A stretch of DNA of 64,000 nucleotides from Fervidibacter sinensis (GTDB taxonomy: Bacteria; Armatimonadota; Fervidibacteria; Fervidibacterales; Fervidibacteraceae). The notes beneath the pieces are model-generated. The model worked only from the letters and a program-made list of their open reading frames with translations, had not been told where the DNA came from and did no database searches. Shown in pieces: positions 34,533-44,786 of this stretch (the first letter of the stretch is position 1; each line of letters starts with the position of its first letter). The translations under genes were made by a program, and so were the position numbers. The DNA lies in NCBI GenBank assembly GCA_032161045.1, contig JAVHTH010000001.1; one strand, 5' to 3'.

Positions 34533-35417
34533 TCACTCCTTTAGGAAGTTTTCAATCTCACGCCACAGGTCGGAGATAATTTGAGCAAATTCAGAGGGGA
34601 TTGCACCACCTCTCGGAATGCTTCGCTTAATATCAACCCTCTCAGGGACGAAGGTGTTCAGCGGTTTTATTCTCAATCCCTTAGCGCTCCAATCCCTGCA
34701 CACTTTCTTTACCTCTTCCCAGTAGCGCCAAGTTTCTGAAGTGAAACTCCCTCTGTAAGTGCGGGCACGGTTCATGAAAACTGCCACTTTGGGTAACGGA
34801 TGCGGAGATAGAACTAATATCAAACCATCAAGCAGGATGTTCAAACCCCTTGCAGCAAAAACATCTGGATTAACCGGCACGAGCATCAAATCACAGTTGG
34901 TTAGGATTGAATAGGAAAGGTAGGAAAAGGATGGCGGGCAATCAAAGAAGCAATAACCGAACTGGGGTAGGAAACTCGCTCTTGATAACTTCCTCAAGAA
35001 AGCGGGAATAAACCCTTGCATCACATCACGGCTAAACACCTCAAGGATTGTCCAGTAAAGGTCGGGTGTGGAGGGGATGAACCAAAGAGTATCGGCGAAC
35101 TTGTAAACAACGAATTTATCAATGGGAAAATCAAATCGCCCCGATGCATCGGTGAACTTCTCAATCGCATTAAAAAGGGTTTTATTCTTCGCTTTGTGTT
35201 GCTCATACCAACTCTCAAACTCCCTACTATACCATTTTCCAGTTTCCTCTGCCAATTCCACAGCGGTTGTGAGGCTCATTTGGGCATCTGCATCTACAAC
35301 TAACACGCAATCGTTTTGTGCTGCACAGCGGGCTAAGAGCCATGTGAGGGTTGTTTTGCCAACGCCGCCTTTGAAGTTTATGGTAGCGATAATTTTCATC
35401 ATGTGTTCTAACGGCAT
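34533..35417 (-). CDS. ParA/Soj-type partition ATPase
   Basis: The 294-residue protein has the deviant Walker A NFKGGVGKTT, the A' motif VLVVDADAQ and the B motif FFDCPPSFSYLS. The C-terminus has PRGGAIPSEFAQIISDLWRE. It should segregate the element when it is a free replicon, by ATP-dependent binding to DNA. ATG 35417 follows AAAGGGGGAA; the frame is open to 35465 but lacks a better site. An internal segment of about 50 residues (YSREFESWYEQHK onwards) is longer than in classical ParA. Confidence 0.88.
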   Translation of the reverse strand: MPLEHMMKIIATINFKGGVGKTTLTWLLARCAAQNDCVLVVDADAQMSLTTAVELAEETGKWYSREFESWYEQHKAKNKTLFNAIEKFTDASGRFDFPIDKFVVYKFADTLWFIPSTPDLYWTILEVFSRDVMQGFIPAFLRKLSRASFLPQFGYCFFDCPPSFSYLSYSILTNCDLMLVPVNPDVFAARGLNILLDGLILVLSPHPLPKVAVFMNRARTYRGSFTSETWRYWEEVKKVCRDWSAKGLRIKPLNTFVPERVDIKRSIPRGGAIPSEFAQIISDLWREIENFLKE

Positions 35418-35434
35418 TTGATTTCCCCCTTTCA

Positions 35435-35881
35435 TCAATCCAAAATTTCGTGTTGCTTTAACCATTCCACATATTCATGCGGCAGCCTGCAATCTTTGGC
35501 ACCTTGTAGGAGTGCTTCCAAATATTTTCGCGAAGGTTTCCCTTGCCCTTGCGGTTCCCTCAGGTAGACATAAGCAGTATAGCAATTTCCATCGTCGTCA
35601 AAAACTTGGAGTTCTTGCCTTTTATAATGCTTAGGATGCCCCTCGCGCTTATCTAACTCCCTGATGCACTCTTCGGTGACTTCAAATAACCCTCCCCAAA
35701 CCATTTCTCCTTCGCTTCTAACCACATTAGCGACGGCACCTTTCCACTTTTCGGAGTATCCATCAAAAACCAATTTATAGCCTGGCAAGTAGGCTCTTTT
35801 AAAGAAGCGCCAACCTTTGCCACATCTATCCCTCATCTGCGAGTGCTTCATGTTAGAGCCATAAGCGAAATAAAGTGGCAT
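35435..35881 (-). CDS. Gamma-glutamylcyclotransferase (GGCT/AIG2-like) family protein
   Basis: The 148-residue protein has the GGCT signature MPLYFAYGSNM at its start, binding the gamma-glutamyl group, and the acidic catalytic region with Glu in ELDKREGHPKHY. Such enzymes release 5-oxoproline from gamma-glutamyl compounds, but many bacterial mobile-element members are of unknown use. ATG 35881 follows GGAGGT. It is 43 bases downstream of the methyltransferase and 17 bases upstream of parA, all leftward, so it may be read with either. Confidence 0.82.
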   Translation of the reverse strand: MPLYFAYGSNMKHSQMRDRCGKGWRFFKRAYLPGYKLVFDGYSEKWKGAVANVVRSEGEMVWGGLFEVTEECIRELDKREGHPKHYKRQELQVFDDDGNCYTAYVYLREPQGQGKPSRKYLEALLQGAKDCRLPHEYVEWLKQHEILD

Positions 35882-35924
35882 AATTCTACCTCCGTAACTA
35901 ATTGCAACATTCTCACCACTTCGT

Positions 35925-38900
35925 TCAATGTTCAACGCTTCTTGCCCTAACAAGGCGCATCTTTACGAGTTCGGCAACGGCTTGGTAAACTTGCAAGCGC
36001 TCTTCTTCGGTTAAGCCTAAAACATCAAAAACAACGCTGTCTAACTCAAAGCGGTCTGGTGAGGCTTTTTGAACTTGCTCCAGCGTCAGCGCTTCAGGGT
36101 TCACACACTCATAGGGATGTTCAAGATGTTCACAGGAGCGCTGTTGACACAATTGAAACCCCAACTCCTCAAAAATGCTGCGGATAGAGCGTTGTGTCAT
36201 CTGGTTAAAAGCACTAAGTAAAGATTTTAACGCCTTAGCATCAAGCGCTGATGGTGATATATTCAGGAAATCCACAATTTCAGGCCCATAGGTTGTGAGC
36301 AACCCTTCACCTAAGTTAACACGACCGTATAACTCTGAAATAAAGACAAACAAGGTGCAGTTCACAAGGGCATTGTTCACACTAACCATCTCTCTCCCAA
36401 CCCAAGAACCAACGAACATAATGTCTCCCGCAAGCAGTGATGGGTCTGTATTGATAGGAGTCCAATTCCGCTCATGCCTAAAGCGTAGTATTATGAAATC
36501 AAACTGATTCCTTTCGCCAACATCCCACCAAAATTCTCTCCCAGCACATGTTGGGCGCTTGTGGTAGCCTTTCTTTTCGCCCCACTGGATGTATTTGTAA
36601 GCGAGCGGATAGTTTTGGGCGGCATAATCCGTAGCATTTTTCGCTCGTCTCACATCATCTGGTGGCATGAAAATGAGGTAGTGCAAGTCATCTAAGCGGA
36701 TAACAAGCCTTGTGATTTCCTTTGGGCTTTTGATTACAGGTTTGAGCCATGCTGCTTCAATTTCTCCTTCCCAACCTGCGCCGTTTTTAACTTTCACAGG
36801 GGCTTTAGGGTTTCTCTGTGCAAGTTTTGCCACTTCAGCAACTGTCATCTCTACGGGCTCAAGGTAGAAGAACTCATTTGCGCCTGTCGTGATGCCACGC
36901 CGCACCTCAGCGATATCTCCCAATCGCACCAGTTTTCCCTTGCCCTTTTCCAAAATCGTGAAGAAAATGTCGGGTGCTCTTAGGTATTTTCCGCCAATTT
37001 TGTTTCCGACATACTTCAACTGGCTCAAATCGCCAACGCCCTCAATCGTTCGCTGGGCTTGTTCGCCCTCTTCAGGTTCTTCAACACCTTCCAAGTAAAG
37101 TTCCCGTTGAGTTTTCGGCGTCACACGATAATCGGTCTTTTGAGTTCTCTCTTTCGCTTCAAAGATTTCCTCAAAGGCAACTGCAAAAAGTTCGGGTGAA
37201 AGGTCATCAAAGGGGATTCTGAAAGCAACGAACCGAACCTCGTTATCCCAAACATTTTCGCCTTCACTTGCTCTAACAGCGAGGGTGATTACGGTGTTGA
37301 TATCGCTTTGGGCGAAAGTTCGTTTTGCGAGGTTATCTATGGTCATAATCCAGCGAGTTTTGCTCAGCAGGAACTTTTGAACTGCCTTACCGTAGTCCAC
37401 ATCTAACCATGCGTTGGAAGTTACGAGGCAAAGAACACCTTTTGGTTTAAGCAATGCTGTGCCGACAAAAAAGAATGGAACATAAAGGTCGGCTCGCCCC
37501 GGAACTTCAACGGTGTTGCCCCAAAGTGCTTCAATGTTTCTTTTGATGGCTTTTTTGTAATCGGTGGGGCTCAAAGGAGTTGGAGGTGCAATCCTTTCCT
37601 GCCGCACATAAGGCGGGTTCATAATCACGATATCAAACCCTTGCTCGTTGCCGTTTGAATTCAGGAAAACTTCGGGGAAAGCGACTTCCCAAATAAAGAG
37701 CGGGATAGGTTCACCCTTATGCAACTTTTTTCGTTGATTTTGGATTTGTTGGGCAAGTTGCTCTAAATCTGCCAACCTAAACTGAAGAGTTTGCTGCTGC
37801 CTTGCACTTGCACTCAACAACTTTCTTAGGGTTTGTTCCTTTTCACCTTCAACTTGCTTGAGAGCGCTTTCCAGCAATTGAGCGACAATTTTCCGTTCCT
37901 TTTGTAAAATTTCCTGTTCCTTCTTAGCCAGTTGAAGTGGTGGTATCTTCTCCAGTGCTTTCTTTTCTTCAACAAGTTTCTTCAGTTCAGCATGAACTGG
38001 AAGACGGGCTGCCGCTTGTTTGCGAAGGATAATGGGGAAAGGAATTTGCGGAACTTCTTGAACTATGCTATCCCCGACACGGACACGGAAGTCCAAGTTG
38101 GGCAGAATTGGTTCCGCCTTTTCCTTTGCTTTTACGACCGCTTCATCAGGCACATCCACAAGCAACGAAAGGAACAGGCGCAGTTCGCAAGCCCTAACAG
38201 CCCAATCCTTCACATCCACACCGTAGAGGTTATTGAGGATAAGTTTGCGTTTGAGTTCAAATCGGTTGTAGGACTTGCGCCCCAACGATTCAGCCAATGC
38301 ATCCAACAACTCACAGAGAACATTTAGCATCCCAACGAGGAAAGAACCTGAACCAACAGCGGGGTCAATAACTTTGCATTTCTTGAGCGCTTCCTCCATC
38401 GCTCGCTTCTCGGTTTCACTGAAATGTAGCAGGGTTGCTGGTTCATAAGGTGAAAAAACGAATTCTAAAACCTTCTTGCGGTCAAAACTCCATTGCTGGT
38501 GCAAGTATTCCACGATGCTCAACCTGCACATCAAATCAACTTCTAATCTTGGCGTGTAGAAGATTCCCGCTTTGCCTCGCTCCTCTTCAGCAATGAGGCT
38601 CTCATACACTTTACCCAACATTTCGGGGTCAACGGCAACTTCTTCATCGTAGGGTCGGCTTTCATCAACGGTGAAATTGTAACGCTCCAAAAGTTTCGGT
38701 TCGCCCCAATCGGGGTCTGCACCGAAAAGCAAATCAGAAAAAACTTTATCGGGAACTTTGTAGCCATATTCATCAGGTTCTGAGGGTAGGAATAAACCGC
38801 CGTTGAGATATGGCATTTGAACAAACGAGTGTTGAACATCCTTAGGAAGAAATTGTGCAGATTGCACTTTTGATTGCCGATTGTTGAAAGCATCTTTGAA

Positions 38901-39770
38901 CAAAACTTGAAGCTAATCATAAAAACTCACTTGTGGATTGTGTTGGCGTTCTTGCTCTTCCCTATAGCGTTTCCACAGCCAACGAAAATAGCGACGCACA
39001 GGTTTCCCCATATTGTCCCTCATCCAACCTTTACGGGCAAGGAAGTAGCAAACCATTAATCGGTTAAGGAAAAGTTGGGCGAAAGCAAAGCGGCGGGCGT
39101 GAATTTGAGTTTGGTTTTTCGGCTCAGGTTGATTGCATTGAAGAGCATCCATCATTGCGTATAGAGCAGCCCGATATTCATCAAAGAACCGTTCCGTTAC
39201 CCGTTCAATGTTGAAAGCAGTTAGATGGCGTTCCCAAATTGCTTCGGGTTCGGGGGGTGGGTTAGCAATTTCGCTGAGAACTTCCAAATCAGTGTGATAA
39301 GGTTCTTCACGCATTACCCGCAAGGTGCGCAGGCGCACAGTTACTTTCCAACCATCTTCCTCTCTCCCTTTAGGAATTGAGAGGCGTTGAGGGGAAACAA
39401 AGGCGATTTCTTTGTAAGGAGTTTGAGCCAAAGTGAACACGAACAAGTTATTGCCTTGTGGGAAACGGCGATAGAACGGCTCTATTATGCGCCGAAAATC
39501 GGTGCGCCTGAGAGTAGATGTCTTCAGTTCCACATGGTAGATGCGAAATTGGGAAGAAGTGGGTGCTTCAAATAGTTGGGGCGTTTTACACTCCGAAACG
39601 ATATGGAATGAATGAATCAAATCCTGAGCGCTTCTGGGCAATTCATCGGCTTCCCTGAAGGGAAGGGGTTCTGATAGCGTTGGGTATCTCAGGCAAGCGA
39701 AGAATTGTTTTGCTCCACCAACATCAATGTAGTTTTTCAAGGCTTGGTGAATTTCCTGCAATTGCATCAA
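35925..39770 (-). pseudogene. Eco57I-like DNA adenine methyltransferase split by one in-frame TAG
   Basis: Two open pieces lie in one frame: 39770-38916 (285 residues) and 38912-35925. They are parted only by TAG at 38913-38915. Read through, QVSFYD-stop-LQVLFKDAF continues the conserved run of such enzymes, and the total of about 1,280 residues is the usual size of Eco57I/PglX-like or DrmMI-like enzymes. Motifs are intact: GIFYTPR, DPAVGSGSFLVG (SAM site) and MNPPYVRQER (catalytic). The C-terminal part holds the specificity region. The N-terminal piece has an LKTST-containing segment that might be a nuclease relic. The second piece has only a TTG at 38903 as a start. Either the gene is newly inactivated, the two parts are made separately, or the stop is read through. 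Confidence 0.8.
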
Positions 39771-39782
39771 CCCACACCTCCT

Positions 39783-42700
39783 TCAAATGACCAGCATCCA
39801 TGCCACGCATTCAAAATCCTCTTCACTCACATCTGTGGTAGTGGTAGGTTTCACAACTTCAAGATGGGGATGCTTTTCTGCGAGTTCTCGCAACTTTTGC
39901 ATGAACTGTTGTGGATTGAACCTACCTCTTTCGCGCCACAACGCTCTTAACTCCCGCAAAGCCATACCTGTTAGCGGGCGCTCAAAATACGCCAGAAGGA
40001 GATTGCGCTCTGCCGATGGAGGTAAAGCGTTTAACCAGTTAACTAAACTGCTTTGTGGTGAAGGTAATCGCGGAAGGTGATGGACGACTTGCCTTAACTT
40101 GCGCACCAGTTCCTTCTTCAACCGTTCCAAAAAGGGGCGAGGGTCAAAACCTTCTGGTAATGGAGCAGGTGGCTCGTCTGGAGTGCTGCGGATGGGTTTG
40201 ATAGCGTCTAACTTCGCTGTGATTACATTTCGCCCATTTCCTTCACCTTGCTTTTCAAACAACCAATAGTGTTGGAGTGTGTTTTTGTTGCGGAAAGCAG
40301 CAAAGAAACCCTTAACCCCTTCCTGCCCTTTCTTCGCCGTTCCAACGCCGTAAGGGATTTGGCTAAGGTATGCTTCTCCCGCCTGCTTCAGAAAACGCAG
40401 CAAATCCTGCATCAAAAATTCACCAATGCTCAATTCGCTTTCCATTTCCAAATCATCCAACACTGCTCCATCTTCTTGGGCGATGCGCCTCAAAGTGTTG
40501 AAGTCCATAGGATTTGGTGTTTCGCCTAAAACTGAAGCATCTAATCCAACGGATTGGTTAATTTTACTCAACTTTTCGTGCAAGCGTTCCATCAACCTCA
40601 AAAGTTCCTCCAAAGCATCTTCAGGGAAGAAGTTGTAAACATGAATGGTATTGTGAGGTGAACCGATTCGGTCTAAGCGACCGATGCGCTGCACCATCCT
40701 GATTGGGTTCCAGTGCAAATCGTAGTTGATGATGGTGTCTGCATCCTGCAAATTTTGCCCTTCGCTCAAAACATCGGTGCTAAAAAGAACCTGTATTTCC
40801 CTATCTGGCTGAACATTAGTGTTGTTCGCGTTAGGAGCGAAGCGGCGGATGCGGTTTAACCGTTCATCTGGTGTAACATCGCTATCTATTATGCTTACCC
40901 TTTCTGGGGTTAATACCGCTTGCCTGAAAAACTCTTCATCTTCGCGCAAATGCTTATAGATGTATCTGGCGGTATCCTTGAAGTAACTGAAGATAACAAC
41001 TTTCTTACTCTTCAGTTCGTTCGCCAATAGTCGCTTAAGGGTTTGGAGTTTATCATCTTGCTCAGGGGCAAGTTTCTCCAGTTCAGTGAGCAATTCATCA
41101 AGGCGTTTTATATCTTCCTGCACCGCTCGGCACAAAGTATCAACATCATACTCGTTCAAATTTAGTTCAGGCAGGGTATCTAAAATGCGTTGGATATCAA
41201 GGTTACCTTCCGATTGTTCATCTATGTTCTCCACTTGAAGCCACTTCCTGTAAGCAGTGCTGTTAAGCAAACGCCCCTTTTGCAAGGCTTGAAGGAACTT
41301 CTCTTGAAAATCTCGTTGGCGCTTGAGAGAAATACGCAAGGCGTGAACTGAGGATTCCAAACGCTTCAGGTAAAGCACACGCATGATGTGAGCGATAGCG
41401 TTTTGGCGTCCCAAATTCCAAAACAAATCCTGAATCCGCTCATCATCCCAACCCAAACCTTTCAACTTTTCCCTTAGACTCTTTTGCTCTCCTTCATCAT
41501 CAAACAGCCCTAATTGGCTTAAGAAGGCTTTTTTAGGTTCTACTACTTCTTTGCGGAACATATCAACTTGGTAGGGAGCGAGGTTGAGGTTCTCAATGGC
41601 TTCGGCAATTCGCTTGTAAAGCCCACCACCGTAACTTTTCTCCAAACTGTAGTTAACCGAATGTAATTCCCTTTCGGGAAACCTAATGCGTTGCCCATCA
41701 ATTTCCGCATCGGGGTAGTTTTTGCGGATGAACTGACGGCTCCTTCTCACAGCGATTGCTTCCAAAACTTCGTAAAGGGTTTCCCTGTTGGTTTCCGCGT
41801 TGATGAAGTATTGCCGCAAATTAGAGATGCCCGCAGCGAGAAAGAAATCGTCTCGGTCGCGGGTAATAAAGCGAAGTTGGTGGTAAAGGTCAAAAAGCGT
41901 GTTGTTGACAGGCGTTGCAGTTAATAGGATGAGTTTCTTCTCAGCATCGTTGTTGAGCAGTTTGAATAAGTTTTCCCATCGGTTGGTGCTTGGGTTCCTG
42001 AAATTGTGGCTTTCATCAACAACAATGAGTTTGTGCTCCTGATATTCATGAAGCGGAAAATCTTCTCTGCTAAACCGTTCCATTGAGATAACATCGGCGT
42101 AGATACCATAGCGGCGCAAGAGGGGTTTCCAAAGGGTATCAATCAAAGCGGCAGGGCAAATGATGAGGGTAGGTATTCGCTCCCTGTAAGCGTAATCGTC
42201 CAGTAACCTCAGCGCCAAAAAAGTTTTACCCAAACCGACAGAATCGGCGATGATAACGCCACCATAGTTTTCCAAAATATCCTTCGCCGCTAAATAGCCG
42301 TCCCGCTGAAAATCCGCAAGAGCAATGGGTGAGGGTTTCTCCCTTTCTTCGGAAAGATTGCTCCCTAAGCGGTCACGGTAGGCTTCGTAAACCACTTTAA
42401 TGTAAATCTCGTAGGGCTTGTATTGTTGGGTGAACCTTGAGAGCAAGCCTATCAGTTCCTGCTTGTAATCCTCGCTTTCTTGCCAAAGGGCGTCAAACCA
42501 CTTACGCAGTTCATCAACAGCGGATTGCTGCTTAAGCACAGCGTTCAGTTCCAAGTTTGTTGTCAATCCCGCACCAGTAAAGTTGGATGAGCCTACAAAG
42601 CCAACTGCGCCAAGCACTGGTATGTTTTCAAGCAGGTATGCTTTTCCGTGCAAGAAACCTTTTCGGTAAACACGCACCTCAACTTTTTCTTGGGACAAAA

Positions 42701-43013
42701 ACTTGCACCACCTTTGAATTTCTGTTGGGGCATCTCTCGCTTCTGCGAGTGAGCGTTGAACTTCTTGGAACAATTTATCGGTTAAAACAAATGCTTGCTC
42801 TTGTTCTTTGCCTATGAGAAGGCGGAGATGTGCAACTTTGTGAATTTCAGGTTCCAAACGCTTGAGGGCGTCAAGGTTGAAATAGGCGGTAGCGATAGAG
42901 AGGATAGGTTGCTGGCTCGGCGCAAGCAGAGTTTTCAATGCTTCATCCATTGCCCAACCTGTAACCCTTTTGTTATCCACCAAGTCTGTCAACGGTTTCT
43001 GTTGCATATGCAT
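39783..43013 (-). CDS. PLD-domain and SNF2-type helicase fusion
   Basis: The 1,076-residue protein has an N-terminal phospholipase D-like nuclease domain (about residues 20-190): HGKAYLLE and GFVGSSNFTG form an HxK-x4-E variant, with GSSN. A superfamily 2 helicase follows: IIADSVGLGKTFLA, IVVDESHNFRN, LLTATPVNN, and late motifs FSTDVLSEGQNLQ and QRIGRLDRIG. ATG 43013 follows GAGGCGAGG and is 20 bases after the HExxH gene. Such helicases occur next to Eco57I-like methyltransferases in defence loci; DISARM class 1 also pairs a SNF2 helicase with such a methylase, but its DUF1998 genes are absent here. DNA translocation plus cleavage is the likely action. Confidence 0.85.
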   Translation of the reverse strand: MHMQQKPLTDLVDNKRVTGWAMDEALKTLLAPSQQPILSIATAYFNLDALKRLEPEIHKVAHLRLLIGKEQEQAFVLTDKLFQEVQRSLAEARDAPTEIQRWCKFLSQEKVEVRVYRKGFLHGKAYLLENIPVLGAVGFVGSSNFTGAGLTTNLELNAVLKQQSAVDELRKWFDALWQESEDYKQELIGLLSRFTQQYKPYEIYIKVVYEAYRDRLGSNLSEEREKPSPIALADFQRDGYLAAKDILENYGGVIIADSVGLGKTFLALRLLDDYAYRERIPTLIICPAALIDTLWKPLLRRYGIYADVISMERFSREDFPLHEYQEHKLIVVDESHNFRNPSTNRWENLFKLLNNDAEKKLILLTATPVNNTLFDLYHQLRFITRDRDDFFLAAGISNLRQYFINAETNRETLYEVLEAIAVRRSRQFIRKNYPDAEIDGQRIRFPERELHSVNYSLEKSYGGGLYKRIAEAIENLNLAPYQVDMFRKEVVEPKKAFLSQLGLFDDEGEQKSLREKLKGLGWDDERIQDLFWNLGRQNAIAHIMRVLYLKRLESSVHALRISLKRQRDFQEKFLQALQKGRLLNSTAYRKWLQVENIDEQSEGNLDIQRILDTLPELNLNEYDVDTLCRAVQEDIKRLDELLTELEKLAPEQDDKLQTLKRLLANELKSKKVVIFSYFKDTARYIYKHLREDEEFFRQAVLTPERVSIIDSDVTPDERLNRIRRFAPNANNTNVQPDREIQVLFSTDVLSEGQNLQDADTIINYDLHWNPIRMVQRIGRLDRIGSPHNTIHVYNFFPEDALEELLRLMERLHEKLSKINQSVGLDASVLGETPNPMDFNTLRRIAQEDGAVLDDLEMESELSIGEFLMQDLLRFLKQAGEAYLSQIPYGVGTAKKGQEGVKGFFAAFRNKNTLQHYWLFEKQGEGNGRNVITAKLDAIKPIRSTPDEPPAPLPEGFDPRPFLERLKKELVRKLRQVVHHLPRLPSPQSSLVNWLNALPPSAERNLLLAYFERPLTGMALRELRALWRERGRFNPQQFMQKLRELAEKHPHLEVVKPTTTTDVSEEDFECVAWMLVI

Positions 43014-43033
43014 ACAGCCTCGCCTCACACAAA

Positions 43034-43993
43034 TTAAACTCGTTCCAGTAACCTTGCCGCAACTTCTTGCCACTCCTGAGGGTAACGGTTTAAACGCTTA
43101 CACTCAACCCAACTTTGCATAACAAATTTTTCTGGAAACCTTGCTGCTGCCGCCAAAGGGAATGGCAATGGTAAACCACGCCTTAAATGCCAGCGGATAA
43201 AATCAAGCCACTCCATCCATTCTCTCCAGTAAGGGTGAAGAGGCGCAATTAGGGGAATAAGCCCAACCACATCACTCAACCAGGCATATCCCTGATACTC
43301 TGCAGGTTGGGTGCTGATAAGGCGTTGGATTAAGCGAGCCTCAGAACCTTTGAACTTGCTATATGCTATCCAGTTGGCTAAACTCTCTTCTATCGTTCGC
43401 CCCCAAACAGTGTCGTAAGGGGTATTTCCCCTGTCCATAATAGCGTGTCCAAGTTCGTGGTAGTAAACCTTGTCAAGAACAAGTTCAATAGGAATTCCTT
43501 CTCTACTCGCCCGATTAACAATGCGTTCTGGACAGAGGAAAATTGCTGGAGTTTTTAAGTTCAAGAAAGCGCTCTCTGCATCCACAGAGCAGTATTCCTT
43601 ATTCCCCAAACCAACGACTACAGTAGCGTCATAACTGCGGTGACCGCTTATGTAAACGCCAACGGCAACTACTTTCTTATACCGCCACCAAGTTTCTTCC
43701 GTATTTTTTTCCAGTTGTTCAAATAAGTCTTCCCATCCTCCCATCTCTTCCCACTCTCTCATCAAAGCACGAACCCTTTCGGGGTCAAGGGCACGACATC
43801 TTTCAGGAGGGTAAATCTTATCCATCTGCGCCTCATTCACCAAGAAAACAGGGATAGAAACTGCCTTTGCTCCCATAGGTGCATCCATTCTTGACCAAAG
43901 TTCTTCTCTGGAAAAATCTAACTTTACTCCTGCAGCGCTTCCTAAATTGTGAATTTGAGCAGGTAACTGGGCTAATTTCTTCTTGCGAGGCAT
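43034..43993 (-). CDS. HExxH metallopeptidase-like protein, first gene of the helicase operon
   Basis: The 319-residue protein has a zinc-protease site: YYHELGHAIMD (His179, Glu180, His183) and a possible third ligand Glu in TIEESLANWIA, about 20 residues on, which is the gluzincin spacing. The N-terminus is basic (MPRKKK). No signal peptide or membrane helix is present, so it acts in the cytoplasm. ATG 43993 follows GAGGAGGT, and a consensus promoter is at 44039-44067. It is 20 bases upstream of the PLD-helicase. Protein cleavage as part of a defence or element-maintenance response is a guess; the family is not one I can name. Confidence 0.75.
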   Translation of the reverse strand: MPRKKKLAQLPAQIHNLGSAAGVKLDFSREELWSRMDAPMGAKAVSIPVFLVNEAQMDKIYPPERCRALDPERVRALMREWEEMGGWEDLFEQLEKNTEETWWRYKKVVAVGVYISGHRSYDATVVVGLGNKEYCSVDAESAFLNLKTPAIFLCPERIVNRASREGIPIELVLDKVYYHELGHAIMDRGNTPYDTVWGRTIEESLANWIAYSKFKGSEARLIQRLISTQPAEYQGYAWLSDVVGLIPLIAPLHPYWREWMEWLDFIRWHLRRGLPLPFPLAAAARFPEKFVMQSWVECKRLNRYPQEWQEVAARLLERV

Positions 43994-44038
43994 CTCAAAT
44001 ACCTCCTCAAGCGCTTAAGCCGTATTTTGCGTTTTCCA

Positions 44039-44067
44039 ATTATATCTTGGGTTAAACAAACTGTCAA
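44039..44067 (-). promoter_or_regulatory. Consensus promoter of the HExxH-helicase-methylase operon
   Basis: On the minus strand, TTGACA (44062-44067) and TATAAT (44039-44044) are separated by exactly 17 bases: a perfect sigma-70 promoter, 46 bases before the HExxH start codon. This implies strong basal activity unless repressed. Confidence 0.85.
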
Positions 44068-44069
44068 TG

Positions 44070-44082
44070 GTGTGAATCACAC
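44070..44082. promoter_or_regulatory. Palindromic operator candidate upstream of the consensus promoter
   Basis: GTGTGA-A-TCACAC is a perfect 6+6 inverted repeat centred on one base, three bases upstream of the -35 box. Its position suits a regulator, either blocking or assisting polymerase. No matching regulator gene is identified. Confidence 0.5.
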
Positions 44083-44213
44083 ACAGCAGTAGTTGCATCA
44101 GAACGATTGATTGGCGCGCTGTTTTAGCAATCAAGGAACAACAACTTCGCCCTAATCTGCGAATCCAACTAAGCGCGCTTCAACGAATCCCTTCAGCGAC
44201 ACTTGCTTTGGCG

Positions 44214-44603
44214 CTAATCGTCAAATCCGTAAAAACTAAGCCACTCTTCAATATCATGTGGCGGTTCATCTTCGTCATATTCAATCCAATCGCCCTTTTC
44301 TTCCATAATCTGGCGTAAACCTTCGGCTAAGTCAGCGTAGCAGAGTTCTTCCGTGTCATCAAGCGGTTGAATTTGGAAATTATCCATTTGCTTCAACGCA
44401 TCCGCAACTTCTTGAGGCAACTCCTCGCCGTAATCCATGAAAAATTCCACGAGTGAGCGCAAAGTTTCAAGTTCGGCATCGCTCAGTTTCTCGCCTTTGA
44501 GATACCGCATAGCAAGTTCACAAAAGCGAGGCTTGTCTTTGCGAATCTCCACCATCAACTTGTAAAGTTTCTCCAACAAATCGTTGCTAACTTTGTTCTC
44601 CAT
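44214..44603 (-). CDS. Small acidic protein of unknown function
   Basis: The 129-residue product is helical and very acidic at its C-terminus (DEDEPPHDIEEW), with no known motif. ATG 44603 is 10 bases after GGAGGTG; a TTG nine bases earlier is possible. It lies between the polymerase gene and the HExxH operon. Acidic small proteins on mobile elements sometimes mimic DNA or act as inhibitors, but nothing here proves that. Confidence 0.6.
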   Translation of the reverse strand: MENKVSNDLLEKLYKLMVEIRKDKPRFCELAMRYLKGEKLSDAELETLRSLVEFFMDYGEELPQEVADALKQMDNFQIQPLDDTEELCYADLAEGLRQIMEEKGDWIEYDEDEPPHDIEEWLSFYGFDD

Positions 44604-44786
44604 TCTCAACACACCTCCATCATCATGTGCGGTGTTTACCTTTACATCCTACCAAACTCACGATTTACCATCTCCGCTGCCTACCGAACAACAAACCAAC
44701 CAACCTGAGCAGGTGATACAGAAACCAAAACCCGCTTCGCGTTGTGCTCATTTTGAAAAGCCGATAGCCAATCCAAAATCCACGCT

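Noticed and set aside
35435..43993. A complete DISARM or BREX system
   Set aside because: Helicase and methylase fit, but DUF1998 (DrmA/DrmB), PglZ, BrxC and BrxL-like genes are absent.
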